Source of the DNA: Ekhidna sp964289745
Lineage (GTDB): Bacteria > Bacteroidota > Bacteroidia > Cytophagales > Cyclobacteriaceae
NCBI GenBank assembly: GCA_964289745.1
Contig: CAXYMM010000001.1
Span: 1,550,001-1,614,000, forward strand
Direction: 5' to 3'
Length of the DNA: 64,000 bases
Positions 7,904 to 16,274 of this stretch are shown here, piece by piece (position 1 is the stretch's first letter; each line of letters starts with the position of its first letter). The notes under the pieces are model-generated. The model did no database searches. It saw only the letters and a list, made by a program, of their open reading frames with translations, and was not told the DNA's origin. The position numbers and the translations under genes are program-made.

Positions 7904-8251
7904 ATGGCAATTACTAAAACTGTTCATAGAAAAAGAATTAGGTTGGGTATACGAAAAAAAATCGTTGGTACACCTGAAAGACCCAGAGTATCCGTCTTTA
8001 GGAGTAATAAAGCAATATATGCTCAGTTAATTGATGATATAAATGGTAAAACATTGGCCTCAGCTTCTACGAAAGAGATTGGCAAAGAGGGTCTGAATAT
8101 TGAAATTGCCATGGAAGTTGGTAAAAAACTCGCTGAGAACGCAAAAGTAGTAAACATTGAAGCTGTAATTTTTGATAGAGCAGGTTACAAGTACCATGGC
8201 AGAGTAAAATCATTAGCTGATGGTGCAAGAGAGGGAGGTTTAAAGTTTTAA
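7904..8251 (+). CDS. rplR: 50S ribosomal protein L18
   Basis: uL18 (115 aa) binds 5S rRNA with L5. The basic N-terminus RKRIRLGIRKKIVGTPERPRV and the C-terminal FDRAGYKYHGRVKSLADGARE are the family signature. It sits between rplF and rpsE with gaps of 6 nt on either side. Confidence 0.98.
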   Translation: MAITKTVHRKRIRLGIRKKIVGTPERPRVSVFRSNKAIYAQLIDDINGKTLASASTKEIGKEGLNIEIAMEVGKKLAENAKVVNIEAVIFDRAGYKYHGRVKSLADGAREGGLKF

Positions 8252-8257
8252 AAGGAT

Positions 8258-8776
8258 ATGTCACAGAGCAACATAAAATCAGTAAAGGCTAGCGAAATTG
8301 ATCTTCAGGAGAATGTGGTTGCGATCAAGCGAGTAGCAAAGGTTGTAAAAGGAGGGAGAAGATTTAGTTTTTCCGCTATTGTAGTTGTGGGTGATGGGAA
8401 TGGTGTAGTTGGTTACGGCCTAGGAAAGGCAAACGAAGTAACAGATGCGATTACCAAAGGCATTGATGATGCTAAAAAGAACTTAGTAAAAGTTCCTGTT
8501 TTCAAAGGTACAGTTCCTCACGAAGCAATTGGCAAGCATGGTGGAGGTCACGTATTGCTTAAGCCTGCTGCTACAGGAACAGGTGTAATTGCGGGCGGTG
8601 CTATGCGTGCTGTGTTGGAAAGCGCAGGTATTCACGATGTACTTGCTAAGTCGAAAGGCTCATCAAATCCTCACAATGTAGTTAAGGCAACGTTTGATGC
8701 ACTCAACAAAATGAGAGATCCATTCGCAGTAGCACAGCAACGAGGAGTAACATTAGAAAAAGTTTTTAACGGATAA
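8258..8776 (+). CDS. rpsE: 30S ribosomal protein S5
   Basis: uS5 (172 aa) takes part in messenger unwinding and decoding fidelity. The signature around GRRFSFSAIVVVGDGNGVVGYGLGKA is the double-stranded-RNA-binding fold, followed by HEAIGKHGGGHVLLKPAATGTGVIAGG. The length is standard for the phylum. It is followed by rpmD after 4 nt. Confidence 0.98.
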   Translation: MSQSNIKSVKASEIDLQENVVAIKRVAKVVKGGRRFSFSAIVVVGDGNGVVGYGLGKANEVTDAITKGIDDAKKNLVKVPVFKGTVPHEAIGKHGGGHVLLKPAATGTGVIAGGAMRAVLESAGIHDVLAKSKGSSNPHNVVKATFDALNKMRDPFAVAQQRGVTLEKVFNG

Positions 8777-8780
8777 TGCA

Positions 8781-8960
8781 ATGGGAAAGGTTCTAGTTAC
8801 ACAGAAGAGAAGCACTATTAAAAGACCAGAAAATCAGAAAAGAACAATCGCTGCTCTTGGTCTAGGAAAAATTAATAGGTCTGTCGAAAAAGAATTATCG
8901 CCCTCTATAGAAGGAATGATTAAAACAGTTGGACACTTAGTAGAAGTAAAGAAGTTATAG
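8781..8960 (+). CDS. rpmD: 50S ribosomal protein L30
   Basis: uL30 (59 aa) is a small ferredoxin-like-fold protein of the 50S subunit. Translation from ATG 8781 gives MGKVLVTQKRSTIKRPENQK, then RTIAALGLGKINRSVEKE and a C-terminus ending in GHLVEVKKL, matching the family pattern of KRTLxALGLxKxN. It is too short for many automatic ORF cut-offs. It fits between rpsE (4 nt before) and rplO (1 nt after), the universal position. Confidence 0.96.
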   Translation: MGKVLVTQKRSTIKRPENQKRTIAALGLGKINRSVEKELSPSIEGMIKTVGHLVEVKKL

Positions 8961-8961
8961 A

Positions 8962-9411
8962 ATGAGACTTGAATCACTTAAGCCCGCTGAGGGCTCAACA
9001 AAGAACAGAAAAAGAGTTGGTAGAGGCCAAGGATCAGGGCGTGGAGGAACATCAACAAGAGGTCACAAAGGAGCACAATCCAGATCTGGTTACTCCCGAA
9101 AAACTGGGTTTGAAGGTGGTCAGATGCCTCTTCAAAGAAGGATACCTAAGTTCGGTTTCACAAGCAATAATAAGATTATTTCAAAACCTATCAATTTAGA
9201 TGATCTTCAAGTCTTGATTGACGCTAAAAAATTGAAAGAAGTAACTCCAGAGGTTTTACAGAAAAATGGACTCGCTGATAAAAGCGATGTGATTAAAATA
9301 TTAGGAAGGGGAGACTTTACTGCTAAGGTTAGCGTCACTGCACACAAATTTTCAGAGTCGGCTAAAGAAGCAATTGAAAAAGCAGGTGGATCTACTACAA
9401 TCATTGTTTGA
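8962..9411 (+). CDS. rplO: 50S ribosomal protein L15
   Basis: uL15 (149 aa) has a long glycine-arginine-rich N-terminal arm and a globular C-terminal domain. The segments LKPAEGSTKNRKRVGRGQGS and GHKGAQSRSGYSRKTGFEGG are characteristic, followed by PLQRRIPKFGF. Its TGA overlaps the secY ATG by one base. An overlapping frame at 8969-9199 is a shadow of the arm. Confidence 0.98.
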   Translation: MRLESLKPAEGSTKNRKRVGRGQGSGRGGTSTRGHKGAQSRSGYSRKTGFEGGQMPLQRRIPKFGFTSNNKIISKPINLDDLQVLIDAKKLKEVTPEVLQKNGLADKSDVIKILGRGDFTAKVSVTAHKFSESAKEAIEKAGGSTTIIV

Positions 9412-10715
9412 TGAGGAAATTCATAGATACCATAAGGAATATATTTTCTATAAAGGATTTACAAACCAGAATCCTAAATACCTTAGGGTTTTTGTTGATT
9501 TTCCGTATCGGTACCTTTGTAGTTCTTCCAGGTATTGATCCGAGACAACTTACATCCGCCTCAGGAATCTTCGGATTTCTTGATACAATTTTAGGAGGAG
9601 CTTTTAGTAACGCTTCTGTCTTTGCACTTGGTATTATGCCCTATATTTCAGCATCTATTGTTTTGCAATTAATGACGGTAGCTGTCCCTTATTTTCAGAA
9701 ATTGCAAAAAGAGGGTGATAGTGGGCGCAAAAAAATCAACCAACTCACAAGAGTGCTAACCCTAGGTATATGTGTTGCACAAGGGTTCAGTTATATTTCA
9801 GCAGCGATTGATCCAGTTGCAATTATTGATAATACGTTCTTTTTCAAATTGTCGTCTGTTATTATATTAACCTCAGGTACAATATTTTGTATGTGGTTAG
9901 GTGAGAAAATCACTGATAAGGGTATTGGAAATGGTATTTCAATGCTCATTATGATAGGAATCATTTCGAGATTTCCGGGTAGTTTGGTCACGGAAGCACT
10001 TACTAGGGGCATGAGTGAACTGCTTTTGTTTATAATAGAGCTAGTAGCTTTATTCTTTGTGGTATTAATTACTGTGGCGTTGGTGCAAGCTATTCGTAAA
10101 GTTCCCGTTCAATATGCGAAACAGGTGGTAGGCAACAAGATATATGGAGGTCAAAGACAATATATTCCGCTCAAAGTAAACGCATCGGGTGTAATGCCAA
10201 TTATTTTTGCACAATCGATTATGTTCCTCCCTGCGATGTTTGCTGGTTTTTGGAGAGAAGATAGTGTTGTTGCAAATTATATTCTCACTACTTTTTCTGA
10301 TATCACCACGTGGGAGTACAATTTAACTTTCGCTATTATGATTATCGTTTTCACTTTCTTTTACACAGCGATAACGATCAATCCTACACAAATAGCGGAT
10401 GATATGAAAAGAAATGGGGGCTTTGTACCTGGTGTTAAGCCTGGAAAACAGACTACCGATTACTTGGATAACATTTTGTCGAAGATTACACTCCCTGGAG
10501 CATTGTTTTTGGCAGTAATTGCAATTCTTCCTGCTTTTGCGATGTTGGCAGGTGTAAATCAGGGATTTGCACAGTTCTATGGTGGAACCTCATTACTCAT
10601 TATGGTGGGTGTAATTTTGGATACACTCCAACAAATTGAGAGTTACCTATTGATGAGGCATTACGAGGGTATGATGAAATCAGGTAAAATTAAAGGACGA
10701 ACTCAGGCAGCTTAA
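9411..10715 (+). CDS. secY: Protein translocase subunit SecY
   Basis: SecY (434 aa) is the channel of the Sec translocon in the inner membrane. Ten hydrophobic segments are apparent; the plug region follows FRIGTFVVLPGIDPRQL near residues 29-45, and the cytosolic loop holds the conserved NPTQIADDMKRNGGFVPGVKPG near 322-343. A TTG at 9408 precedes the ATG in frame, but ATG 9411 gives the natural start MRKFIDTIRN. In many Bacteroidota map lies between secY and infA; here infA follows directly with a one-base overlap. Confidence 0.97.
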   Translation: MRKFIDTIRNIFSIKDLQTRILNTLGFLLIFRIGTFVVLPGIDPRQLTSASGIFGFLDTILGGAFSNASVFALGIMPYISASIVLQLMTVAVPYFQKLQKEGDSGRKKINQLTRVLTLGICVAQGFSYISAAIDPVAIIDNTFFFKLSSVIILTSGTIFCMWLGEKITDKGIGNGISMLIMIGIISRFPGSLVTEALTRGMSELLLFIIELVALFFVVLITVALVQAIRKVPVQYAKQVVGNKIYGGQRQYIPLKVNASGVMPIIFAQSIMFLPAMFAGFWREDSVVANYILTTFSDITTWEYNLTFAIMIIVFTFFYTAITINPTQIADDMKRNGGFVPGVKPGKQTTDYLDNILSKITLPGALFLAVIAILPAFAMLAGVNQGFAQFYGGTSLLIMVGVILDTLQQIESYLLMRHYEGMMKSGKIKGRTQAA

Positions 10716-10933
10716 TGGCGAAACAAGCATCCATAGAACAACACGGAACGATTGTAGAGGCTTTATCAAACTCTATGTTTAGGGTGGAGCTCGAAAACGG
10801 TCATGAAGTAATTTCGCATATCTCTGGTAAGATGAGAATGCATTACATAAAGATTTTACCCGGAGATAAAGTAAAGTTAGAAATGTCTCCGTACGACTTA
10901 ACCAAGGGTCGAATAGTTTATAGATTTAAATAA
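10715..10933 (+). CDS. infA: Translation initiation factor IF-1
   Basis: IF-1 (72 aa) is an S1-type OB-fold protein that blocks the A site during initiation. The sequence MAKQASIEQHGTIVEALSN, then MFRVELENGHEVISHISGKMR and KGRIVYRFK is that of the family. It overlaps secY by one base and precedes rpmJ by 28 nt. Confidence 0.98.
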   Translation: MAKQASIEQHGTIVEALSNSMFRVELENGHEVISHISGKMRMHYIKILPGDKVKLEMSPYDLTKGRIVYRFK

Positions 10934-10961
10934 CTCCATTTTTCAAATAAAATTAAGGTAA

Positions 10962-11078
10962 ATGAAAGTTAGAGCATCCATAAAAAAACGAAGTGCAGAC
11001 TGCAAAGTCATCAGGCGCAAGGGGAAGCTGTATGTGATCAATAAAAAAAATCCAAAGTTTAAACAGAGGCAAGGATAA
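10962..11078 (+). CDS. rpmJ: 50S ribosomal protein L36 (zinc-free type)
   Basis: bL36 (38 aa) binds 23S rRNA near the base of the L7/L12 stalk. Translation from ATG 10962 begins MKVRASIKKRSADCKVIRRK and ends NPKFKQRQG. Of the four usual zinc ligands (three Cys, one His) only Cys14 remains: Cys11 is Ser, the third Cys is Asn and the His is Phe. So this is a zinc-independent form. It is below common ORF length cut-offs and lies in its usual place between infA and rpsM. Confidence 0.96.
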   Translation: MKVRASIKKRSADCKVIRRKGKLYVINKKNPKFKQRQG

Positions 11079-11080
11079 TT

Positions 11081-11458
11081 ATGGCAAGAGTTTCAGGAGT
11101 GGATATTCCCGATAATAAAAGAAGTGAAATTGCGCTTACCTATATATTTGGTATTGGTCAAAAGTCGGCTCAAAAAATCTTAAATGAAGCAGGTGTAGAT
11201 TTTAACAAAAAAGTTAAAGATTGGACTGACGATGAAGGAAGTAAGATTAGAAGCATTATTCGAGAAACCTTCAAAGTAGAGGGGGTACTAAAGGGGGAAA
11301 TTCAGCTGAGTATTAAGCGCCTTCTAGATATTGGATGCTACAGAGGTCTTCGGCATAGAAAAGGTCTTCCTGTAAGAGGACAGCATACTAAAAATAATGC
11401 TCGAACCAGAAAAGGTAAAAGAAAGACAGTTGCAAATAAGAAGAAGGCTACTAAGTAA
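11081..11458 (+). CDS. rpsM: 30S ribosomal protein S13
   Basis: uS13 (125 aa) forms intersubunit bridges and contacts the P-site tRNA with its tail. MARVSGVDIPDNKRSEIALTY-type start (MARVSGVDIPDNKR), the helix-two-turn-helix IFGIGQKSAQKILNEAGVD, and the C-terminal GLRHRKGLPVRGQHTKNNAR followed by a lysine-arginine tail are diagnostic. It begins 2 nt after rpmJ. Confidence 0.98.
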   Translation: MARVSGVDIPDNKRSEIALTYIFGIGQKSAQKILNEAGVDFNKKVKDWTDDEGSKIRSIIRETFKVEGVLKGEIQLSIKRLLDIGCYRGLRHRKGLPVRGQHTKNNARTRKGKRKTVANKKKATK

Positions 11459-11465
11459 TCAATAG

Positions 11466-11858
11466 ATGGCACAGAAAAGAAAAGATAAAGCAAAGAAAAG
11501 AGTTGTTGCAGTCAATACGATGGGTCAAGCCCATATTAAGGCATCCTTCAATAATATTATCATTTCAATGACTAACGAAATGGGTCAGGTGATTAGTTGG
11601 GCGTCTGCGGGGAAAATGGGCTTCAGAGGCTCAAAGAAAAATACACCTTATGCCGCTCAAGTGGCAGCTCAAGAATGCGCTCAAAAAGCATTTGATCTTG
11701 GTCTTAGGAAAGTAGATGTTTTCGTTAAAGGTCCTGGAGCGGGTAGAGAATCTGCTATTAGAACGATCCAAAACATAGGAATTGATATAACGATGATAAA
11801 AGACATTACACCGTTGCCTCACAACGGTTGTAGACCTCCAAAGAGAAGAAGAGTATAA
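11466..11858 (+). CDS. rpsK: 30S ribosomal protein S11
   Basis: uS11 (130 aa) is part of the 30S platform near the E site. Family features are GQAHIKASFNNIIISMTN, SAGKMGFRGSKKNTPYAAQV and the closing ITPLPHNGCRPPKRRRV. In bacteria with an isomerase the Asn-Gly pair in this tail (HNGCRPPK) can become isoaspartate. It lies 7 nt after rpsM and 22 nt before rpsD. Confidence 0.98.
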   Translation: MAQKRKDKAKKRVVAVNTMGQAHIKASFNNIIISMTNEMGQVISWASAGKMGFRGSKKNTPYAAQVAAQECAQKAFDLGLRKVDVFVKGPGAGRESAIRTIQNIGIDITMIKDITPLPHNGCRPPKRRRV

Positions 11859-11880
11859 GATATTTAATATTTAAAATAGA

Positions 11881-12483
11881 ATGGCACGATATACAGGGGC
11901 AAAAACCAAGATTTCCAGAAGGTTCGGAGAGCCAATCTTTGGTGCAAGTAAAGCACTTCAGAAAAAAGCCTATCCGCCTGGCCAGCATGGGAGAGGTAGG
12001 AGAAAGAAGCAGTCTGAATATGCCATTCAGCTTGCTGAAAAGCAGAAAGCCAAATACACATATGGCGTTTTGGAAAGACAATTTGCCAACGTCTTTGACA
12101 AAGCTTCAAGAAAAAGTGGCATTACTGGAGAAATTCTTCTTCAGTTGTTAGAAGCTCGATTGGACAACACCGTATTCAGACTTGGAATCTCACCTACCAG
12201 AAGGGGTGCTAGGCAGTTGGTATCTCATAAACATATTACGGTAAATGGGGAAGTGGTGAACATACCATCTTATACTTTAAAACCTAATGATGTGGTAGGA
12301 GTAAGAGAAAAATCTAAATCTTTAGAAGCCATTAGTGATAGCTTGAAATCAAATACAAGAAATTATTCATGGTTGGAATGGGACACGGTGAGCATGTCAG
12401 GGAAATACCTGACTGAGCCAAGTAGAGAGGAAATCCCAGAGAACATAAAAGAGCAGTTAATTGTCGAACTATATTCTAAGTAA
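11881..12483 (+). CDS. rpsD: 30S ribosomal protein S4
   Basis: uS4 (200 aa) nucleates 30S body assembly. The N-terminal part has GAKTKISRRFGEPIFG and YPPGQHGRGRRKKQSEYAIQ; the S4 RNA-binding domain covers about residues 92-155 with RLDNTVFRLG and ARQLVSHKHITVNG. The N-terminal domain lacks the four zinc cysteines found in some bacteria. In E. coli S4 represses the alpha operon; no such leader can be recognised here. Confidence 0.98.
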   Translation: MARYTGAKTKISRRFGEPIFGASKALQKKAYPPGQHGRGRRKKQSEYAIQLAEKQKAKYTYGVLERQFANVFDKASRKSGITGEILLQLLEARLDNTVFRLGISPTRRGARQLVSHKHITVNGEVVNIPSYTLKPNDVVGVREKSKSLEAISDSLKSNTRNYSWLEWDTVSMSGKYLTEPSREEIPENIKEQLIVELYSK

Positions 12484-12507
12484 TATTTAACATTTAAAAT
12501 TTAAGAT

Positions 12508-13497
12508 ATGTCAATCCTTTCATTTCAAATGCCAGAAAAAGTGGTCATGGAAAAAGCCGATGACTTTCATGGTCTATTTACTTTCAAACCTTTAGAAAGA
12601 GGGTATGGTGTAACTGTTGGTAATGCACTAAGAAGAATTTTACTTTCTTCATTGGAAGGGTATGCCATCACAGGAGTGAAGATACCAAGTGTATTGCACG
12701 AATTTTCTACAATAGAAGGAGTGGTTGAGGATGTTAGTGAAATGATACTTAACCTCAAGATGGTTCGTTTCAAGAAAATTGGGAGAGTAGCGGATAGTAG
12801 TATAACAATTTCTGTTGCTAATATGAAGAAGCTTACTGCTGGTGATATAGCAAAAGCAACCACATCTTTTAAAATATTAAATCCTGACCATGTAATCTGT
12901 AACCTTGACGAATCTGCAAAGTTTGAAATAGAACTTAGCATCGAAAAGGGTAGAGGCTATGTAAGTGCTAGTGAAAATAAGTCAGCGGATCAAAACTTTG
13001 GTGCTATTTCAATCGATTCGATTTTTACACCAATCAAGAATGTAAAATACAGTGTTGAGAACACAAGGGTGGAACAAAAGACCGATTACGAGCAATTAAC
13101 GCTAGATATAGAAACAGATGGCTCTGTACATCCTGAAAATGCACTCAAGGGTGCGGCTCATATATTGATACAACATTTTATGCTGTTCTCAGATCAAAAC
13201 ATGATTCTGGAAACACAACAGACTTCTGAGCCCGAGCAAGTTGATGAAGAGTTACTTCACATGAGAAAACTACTTAAATCCAATTTAAACGACCTTGATT
13301 TGTCAGTTAGAGCTTATAACTGCTTAAAAGCTGCTGATGTTAGAACGCTAGGTGACTTAGTTTCCTTAGAAATTTCTGATATGATGAAATTCAGAAATTT
13401 TGGTAAAAAGTCTTTAGCAGAGTTAGAGCAGTTAGTTTTAGACAAAGGACTTACGTTTGGTATGGATCTTATGAAATACAAATTGGATGAAGAATAA
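12508..13497 (+). CDS. rpoA: DNA-directed RNA polymerase subunit alpha
   Basis: The alpha subunit (329 aa) dimerises to start polymerase assembly. The N-terminal domain shows the assembly motif ERGYGVTVGNALRRILLSSL near residues 31-50 and the C-terminal domain, from about residue 250, holds LDLSVRAYNCLKAADVRTLGDLV, the helix-hairpin-helix fold that contacts UP elements and activators. The last base of its TAA is shared with the rplQ ATG. Confidence 0.98.
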   Translation: MSILSFQMPEKVVMEKADDFHGLFTFKPLERGYGVTVGNALRRILLSSLEGYAITGVKIPSVLHEFSTIEGVVEDVSEMILNLKMVRFKKIGRVADSSITISVANMKKLTAGDIAKATTSFKILNPDHVICNLDESAKFEIELSIEKGRGYVSASENKSADQNFGAISIDSIFTPIKNVKYSVENTRVEQKTDYEQLTLDIETDGSVHPENALKGAAHILIQHFMLFSDQNMILETQQTSEPEQVDEELLHMRKLLKSNLNDLDLSVRAYNCLKAADVRTLGDLVSLEISDMMKFRNFGKKSLAELEQLVLDKGLTFGMDLMKYKLDEE

Positions 13498-14126
13498 TGA
13501 GACACGGTAAGAAATTTAATCATCTAGGTAGAAAGAATGCTCACAGAGGTGCTATGCTTTCTAATATGGCTTCTTCCCTTATCATACACAAGCGAATTAA
13601 CACGACTGTGGCTAAGGCAAAAGCTCTTAGAAAATATATCGAGCCAATTCTGACTAAGTCTAAAACGGATGATACAAACTCCCGAAGAGTTGTATTTTCT
13701 TACCTGCAAAACAAGGTTTCAGTGACGGAACTTTTTAACAATGTCGCAGAAAAAATTTCTACCAGACCAGGTGGATATACTAGGATAATAAAAATGGGGA
13801 CACGCCTAGGCGACAATGCCGAAATGTGTATGATGGAGCTTGTAGACTTCAATGATTTATTAATTTCGAAAGAATCTGGCAAAACAAAAACCAGAAGGTC
13901 GAGAAGGGGCGGAAAAGCTAAAGCGAAAACAGAGACTGCTGAAACTCAAATTGTTGAGGAGGTAGAAAACGCAGCAGTAGATGAATCATCTGAGGAAAAA
14001 GTGGAGGCAGTTGCTGAAGAGTCCGTTGATGTTAGAATGGAAGGAGAAATTGTCGAAGATTCTGCTATTAAGGAAGATGCACCTTCGAAAGGAGAAGCAG
14101 ATTCAAATGATGAAAAGAAGGATTAG
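13497..14126 (+). CDS. rplQ: 50S ribosomal protein L17 with long acidic tail
   Basis: bL17 lies at the tunnel exit. The core is MRHGKKFNHLGRKNAHRGAM through the RLGDNAEMCMMELVDFNDLL segment, ending near residue 125. The product is 209 aa, about 80 more than in E. coli: residues from about 130 on are a Lys/Arg stretch (KTKTRRSRRGGKAKAK) and then a Glu/Asp/Val/Ala-rich low-complexity tail. Extended L17 is known in Bacteroidota; the role of the tail is unknown. It ends the ribosomal run. Confidence 0.96.
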   Translation: MRHGKKFNHLGRKNAHRGAMLSNMASSLIIHKRINTTVAKAKALRKYIEPILTKSKTDDTNSRRVVFSYLQNKVSVTELFNNVAEKISTRPGGYTRIIKMGTRLGDNAEMCMMELVDFNDLLISKESGKTKTRRSRRGGKAKAKTETAETQIVEEVENAAVDESSEEKVEAVAEESVDVRMEGEIVEDSAIKEDAPSKGEADSNDEKKD

Positions 14127-14535
14127 AAATTCAAATTCACTAAGATAAGCCCTTTATAAATTTTTAAATTCCATAGCGTTATTTTATTCGGAGTTTGATT
14201 TTTCACCTAGAAATCTAGTTTTTTTAAAAACGCCACAGTGCTACTAAACTTAGTAAAGAGAGCTTTGATCCATTCCTATGGAATTTGGAATACAGAAAGT
14301 AGTCTTGGTACGAGGTATAAGTCATAAATTCGGTTGCCAAATCTATCTAGAAGCGTTTGTCGCGTGACAGTGCCAAACGAAGTGAAGAAGATAAAAACCT
14401 AAACAGGGGAGCAGAATATGAGCCCTTCAATTTCGAAGTAATGGTTTTGACAGGTTTGTATGTTCGGATATTTTTGAAAGGTAGATTAAGTTGATATTTA
14501 AGATCGATGATTATCTATTACATTCTCAAAGTGAA
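14127..14535. other. Intergenic stretch between rplQ and glsB (convergent)
   Basis: This 409-nt gap lies between the ends of rplQ (+) and glsB (-). Apart from the weak hairpin with T-run at 14207-14225 no gene, RNA or repeat was recognised. All frames are broken by stops; a short open stretch near 14279-14360 on the + strand has no recognisable product. Confidence 0.5.
14207..14225 (+). terminator. Weak candidate terminator after rplQ
   Basis: CTAG-AAAT-CTAG (14207-14218) can form a short AT-rich stem followed by seven T at 14219-14225. The stem is weak, so termination here is only possible, not shown. No better candidate was found in the 400 nt after rplQ. Confidence 0.3.
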
Positions 14536-15468
14536 TTAGTAATAGATGTGACGATCCTTAACCTCTTGATGAATGTCGTGAATCTTCACTAAAATTCCAG
14601 TTTCTTCTACATCTCCAAAATCTGGATTTTGGGCGGTACCAAATGTAATCATGGTTTTGGATAACCCCATGTATATATTAATCAGAGGCGGGATATACTC
14701 ACCTCGTTCCCTCAAGTGCTTATTAAGGAGTTTAAAACCTACTTCATATGGCATGTTCTTATCAAAAAGCGCATCAAAAAGTATCGTACTGTGTGGGGCA
14801 AGCAGTTCTTCTTTCGGCGTGCAGAGGTCTGGTCGGTTAGGAAAGTAGTGACTCATGAAGGAAAGTAAGAGGTCTCGTGCCTCTTTGTTGTAATGGGTAT
14901 ACATTGTCACTTTTCCAAAAAGGTACTTTATGTCAGGGTAGTTAATCACCAAAGACCCCAAGCCATCCCAAATATTCATCAAGGCAAAAACACCTTTTCT
15001 TGGATTTACTGCGGGCTGATAAGTAGGTTGTACCCAAGAACGTCCTAGTTCAATAGCATAGGGGAGGTAACTCTCTTTCATGTCTTTTGAGAAATTGAAA
15101 TAATGAGCAGTAGAAAGGTCAAACTCTCCTGTATTTGGGTTTTGAGCGTGTGCACCAACTATAAATCGGTATCCACCTACAATCTCCTGGTCTTCTGGGC
15201 TGTAAACGATCAGCTGCTCGTAGCACCGTTCTGAAGTGTCCGCGTCGTCAATGTCTACAGATAGACCAGAGCCACCACCTGCAGCGCGAAAAGACTCTTC
15301 TCGTAGACGCCCTATTTCCTGCATGGTGTTTGGTGAATTATGATGATTAATGATATAGATTTTATTACCTGCCTTGTTTGTAGCTCTCACAAACCGTTCT
15401 TCAGTTAGTTCACGCTCTATCAGCGTTCTGTCTACTGGTGCTATGATTTGTTCTGGTTTTTTAATCAT
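14536..15468 (-). CDS. glsB: Glycine N-acyltransferase (GNAT/OlsB-like), glycine-lipid synthesis
   Basis: The product (310 aa) resembles the OlsB/hemolysin-type acyl-ACP N-acyltransferases that in Bacteroides make the first step of glycine lipids, transferring a 3-hydroxyacyl chain to glycine. Visible features are EIGRLREESFR (about residues 51-61), GGYRF (98-102) and ELGRSWVQP (140-148), the usual block pattern of the family. The frame opens at 15507, but ATG 15468 overlaps the glsA stop as ATGA, which fixes the start. The pair with glsA supports the function; the amino-acid substrate is inferred from Bacteroides. Confidence 0.8.
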   Translation of the reverse strand: MIKKPEQIIAPVDRTLIERELTEERFVRATNKAGNKIYIINHHNSPNTMQEIGRLREESFRAAGGGSGLSVDIDDADTSERCYEQLIVYSPEDQEIVGGYRFIVGAHAQNPNTGEFDLSTAHYFNFSKDMKESYLPYAIELGRSWVQPTYQPAVNPRKGVFALMNIWDGLGSLVINYPDIKYLFGKVTMYTHYNKEARDLLLSFMSHYFPNRPDLCTPKEELLAPHSTILFDALFDKNMPYEVGFKLLNKHLRERGEYIPPLINIYMGLSKTMITFGTAQNPDFGDVEETGILVKIHDIHQEVKDRHIYY

Positions 15469-16274
15469 GGCAAAGCATATACTTGATCCCTCACCCATTG
15501 AGCCCATTCAAGGGCATTTTTAGACTTATCGAAGGTAGCTGGAGCAATTGGATTCCCAATGATAATATCAATTTTCTTATTCTTCTGCCTAAATAGCTCA
15601 TCTACCAAAAAGAACATTTCGATATTTACTTTAATGCCTAGGAATTTTCGAATGTTAGCTAGCCAATAAAAGCGGTTAGTAAGGCTTCCGCCTATGTGTA
15701 TTGGAATAACAGGAATTTGGTATTTTTTAGCTTTAGATATGAATGTTTTTTTCCACTCAAGATCCGCTACTCTTCCGTTTGTTTTTCTACTTACCAAACC
15801 TGCTGGAAAGATGAAGGTAGCTGTCCCCTCTGCGAACTGCTGCTCTACTTTTTGTAACGAGATGATCGCATTCTTGCCCACTTTATTTACGCCAATAAAA
15901 CGATCTTTTAAATGGTGTACCACCATCAATAGGTCATTCACGATGAATTTGATATCTGGACGGATGTCTTTAAGCAAATGAACAATAGAGATTGCATCCA
16001 TACCTCCAAGTGGATGATTGGCAGCGAAAATAATTTTTTCGGGTTGTGGCGGAATATGCTCCATTCCTTTTAAGTTGAACTGAAGGTTGAGGGTCTTGAG
16101 CGACTCCTCACAGAATACATAGGCATCGCTCTCTTTATGGCGGCTAAAAAAGTCGTTTATTTCTTCCTGATGGATGATCTTTTCTACCCATCGTATAAGA
16201 AAGCCAGGTAGCCACTCTAGGAGTGCGGGATTCTTACTGGCAATGATCTGGCGTATGTCGATAAATTTTTCCAT
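15465..16274 (-). CDS. glsA: Lyso-glycine-lipid O-acyltransferase (PlsC/OlsA-like)
   Basis: The product (269 aa) is a 1-acylglycerol-phosphate-acyltransferase-like enzyme. It has the active-site histidine and aspartate in NHPLGGMD (about residues 86-93) and the downstream FPAGLVSR block (156-163). In Bacteroides the second glycine-lipid enzyme, GlsA, adds the ester-linked fatty acid to N-acylglycine; the 4-nt overlap with glsB makes that role likely here. A TTG at 16277 precedes ATG 16274; the ATG is chosen. It is probably membrane-associated, without clear transmembrane helices. Confidence 0.8.
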   Translation of the reverse strand: MEKFIDIRQIIASKNPALLEWLPGFLIRWVEKIIHQEEINDFFSRHKESDAYVFCEESLKTLNLQFNLKGMEHIPPQPEKIIFAANHPLGGMDAISIVHLLKDIRPDIKFIVNDLLMVVHHLKDRFIGVNKVGKNAIISLQKVEQQFAEGTATFIFPAGLVSRKTNGRVADLEWKKTFISKAKKYQIPVIPIHIGGSLTNRFYWLANIRKFLGIKVNIEMFFLVDELFRQKNKKIDIIIGNPIAPATFDKSKNALEWAQWVRDQVYALP

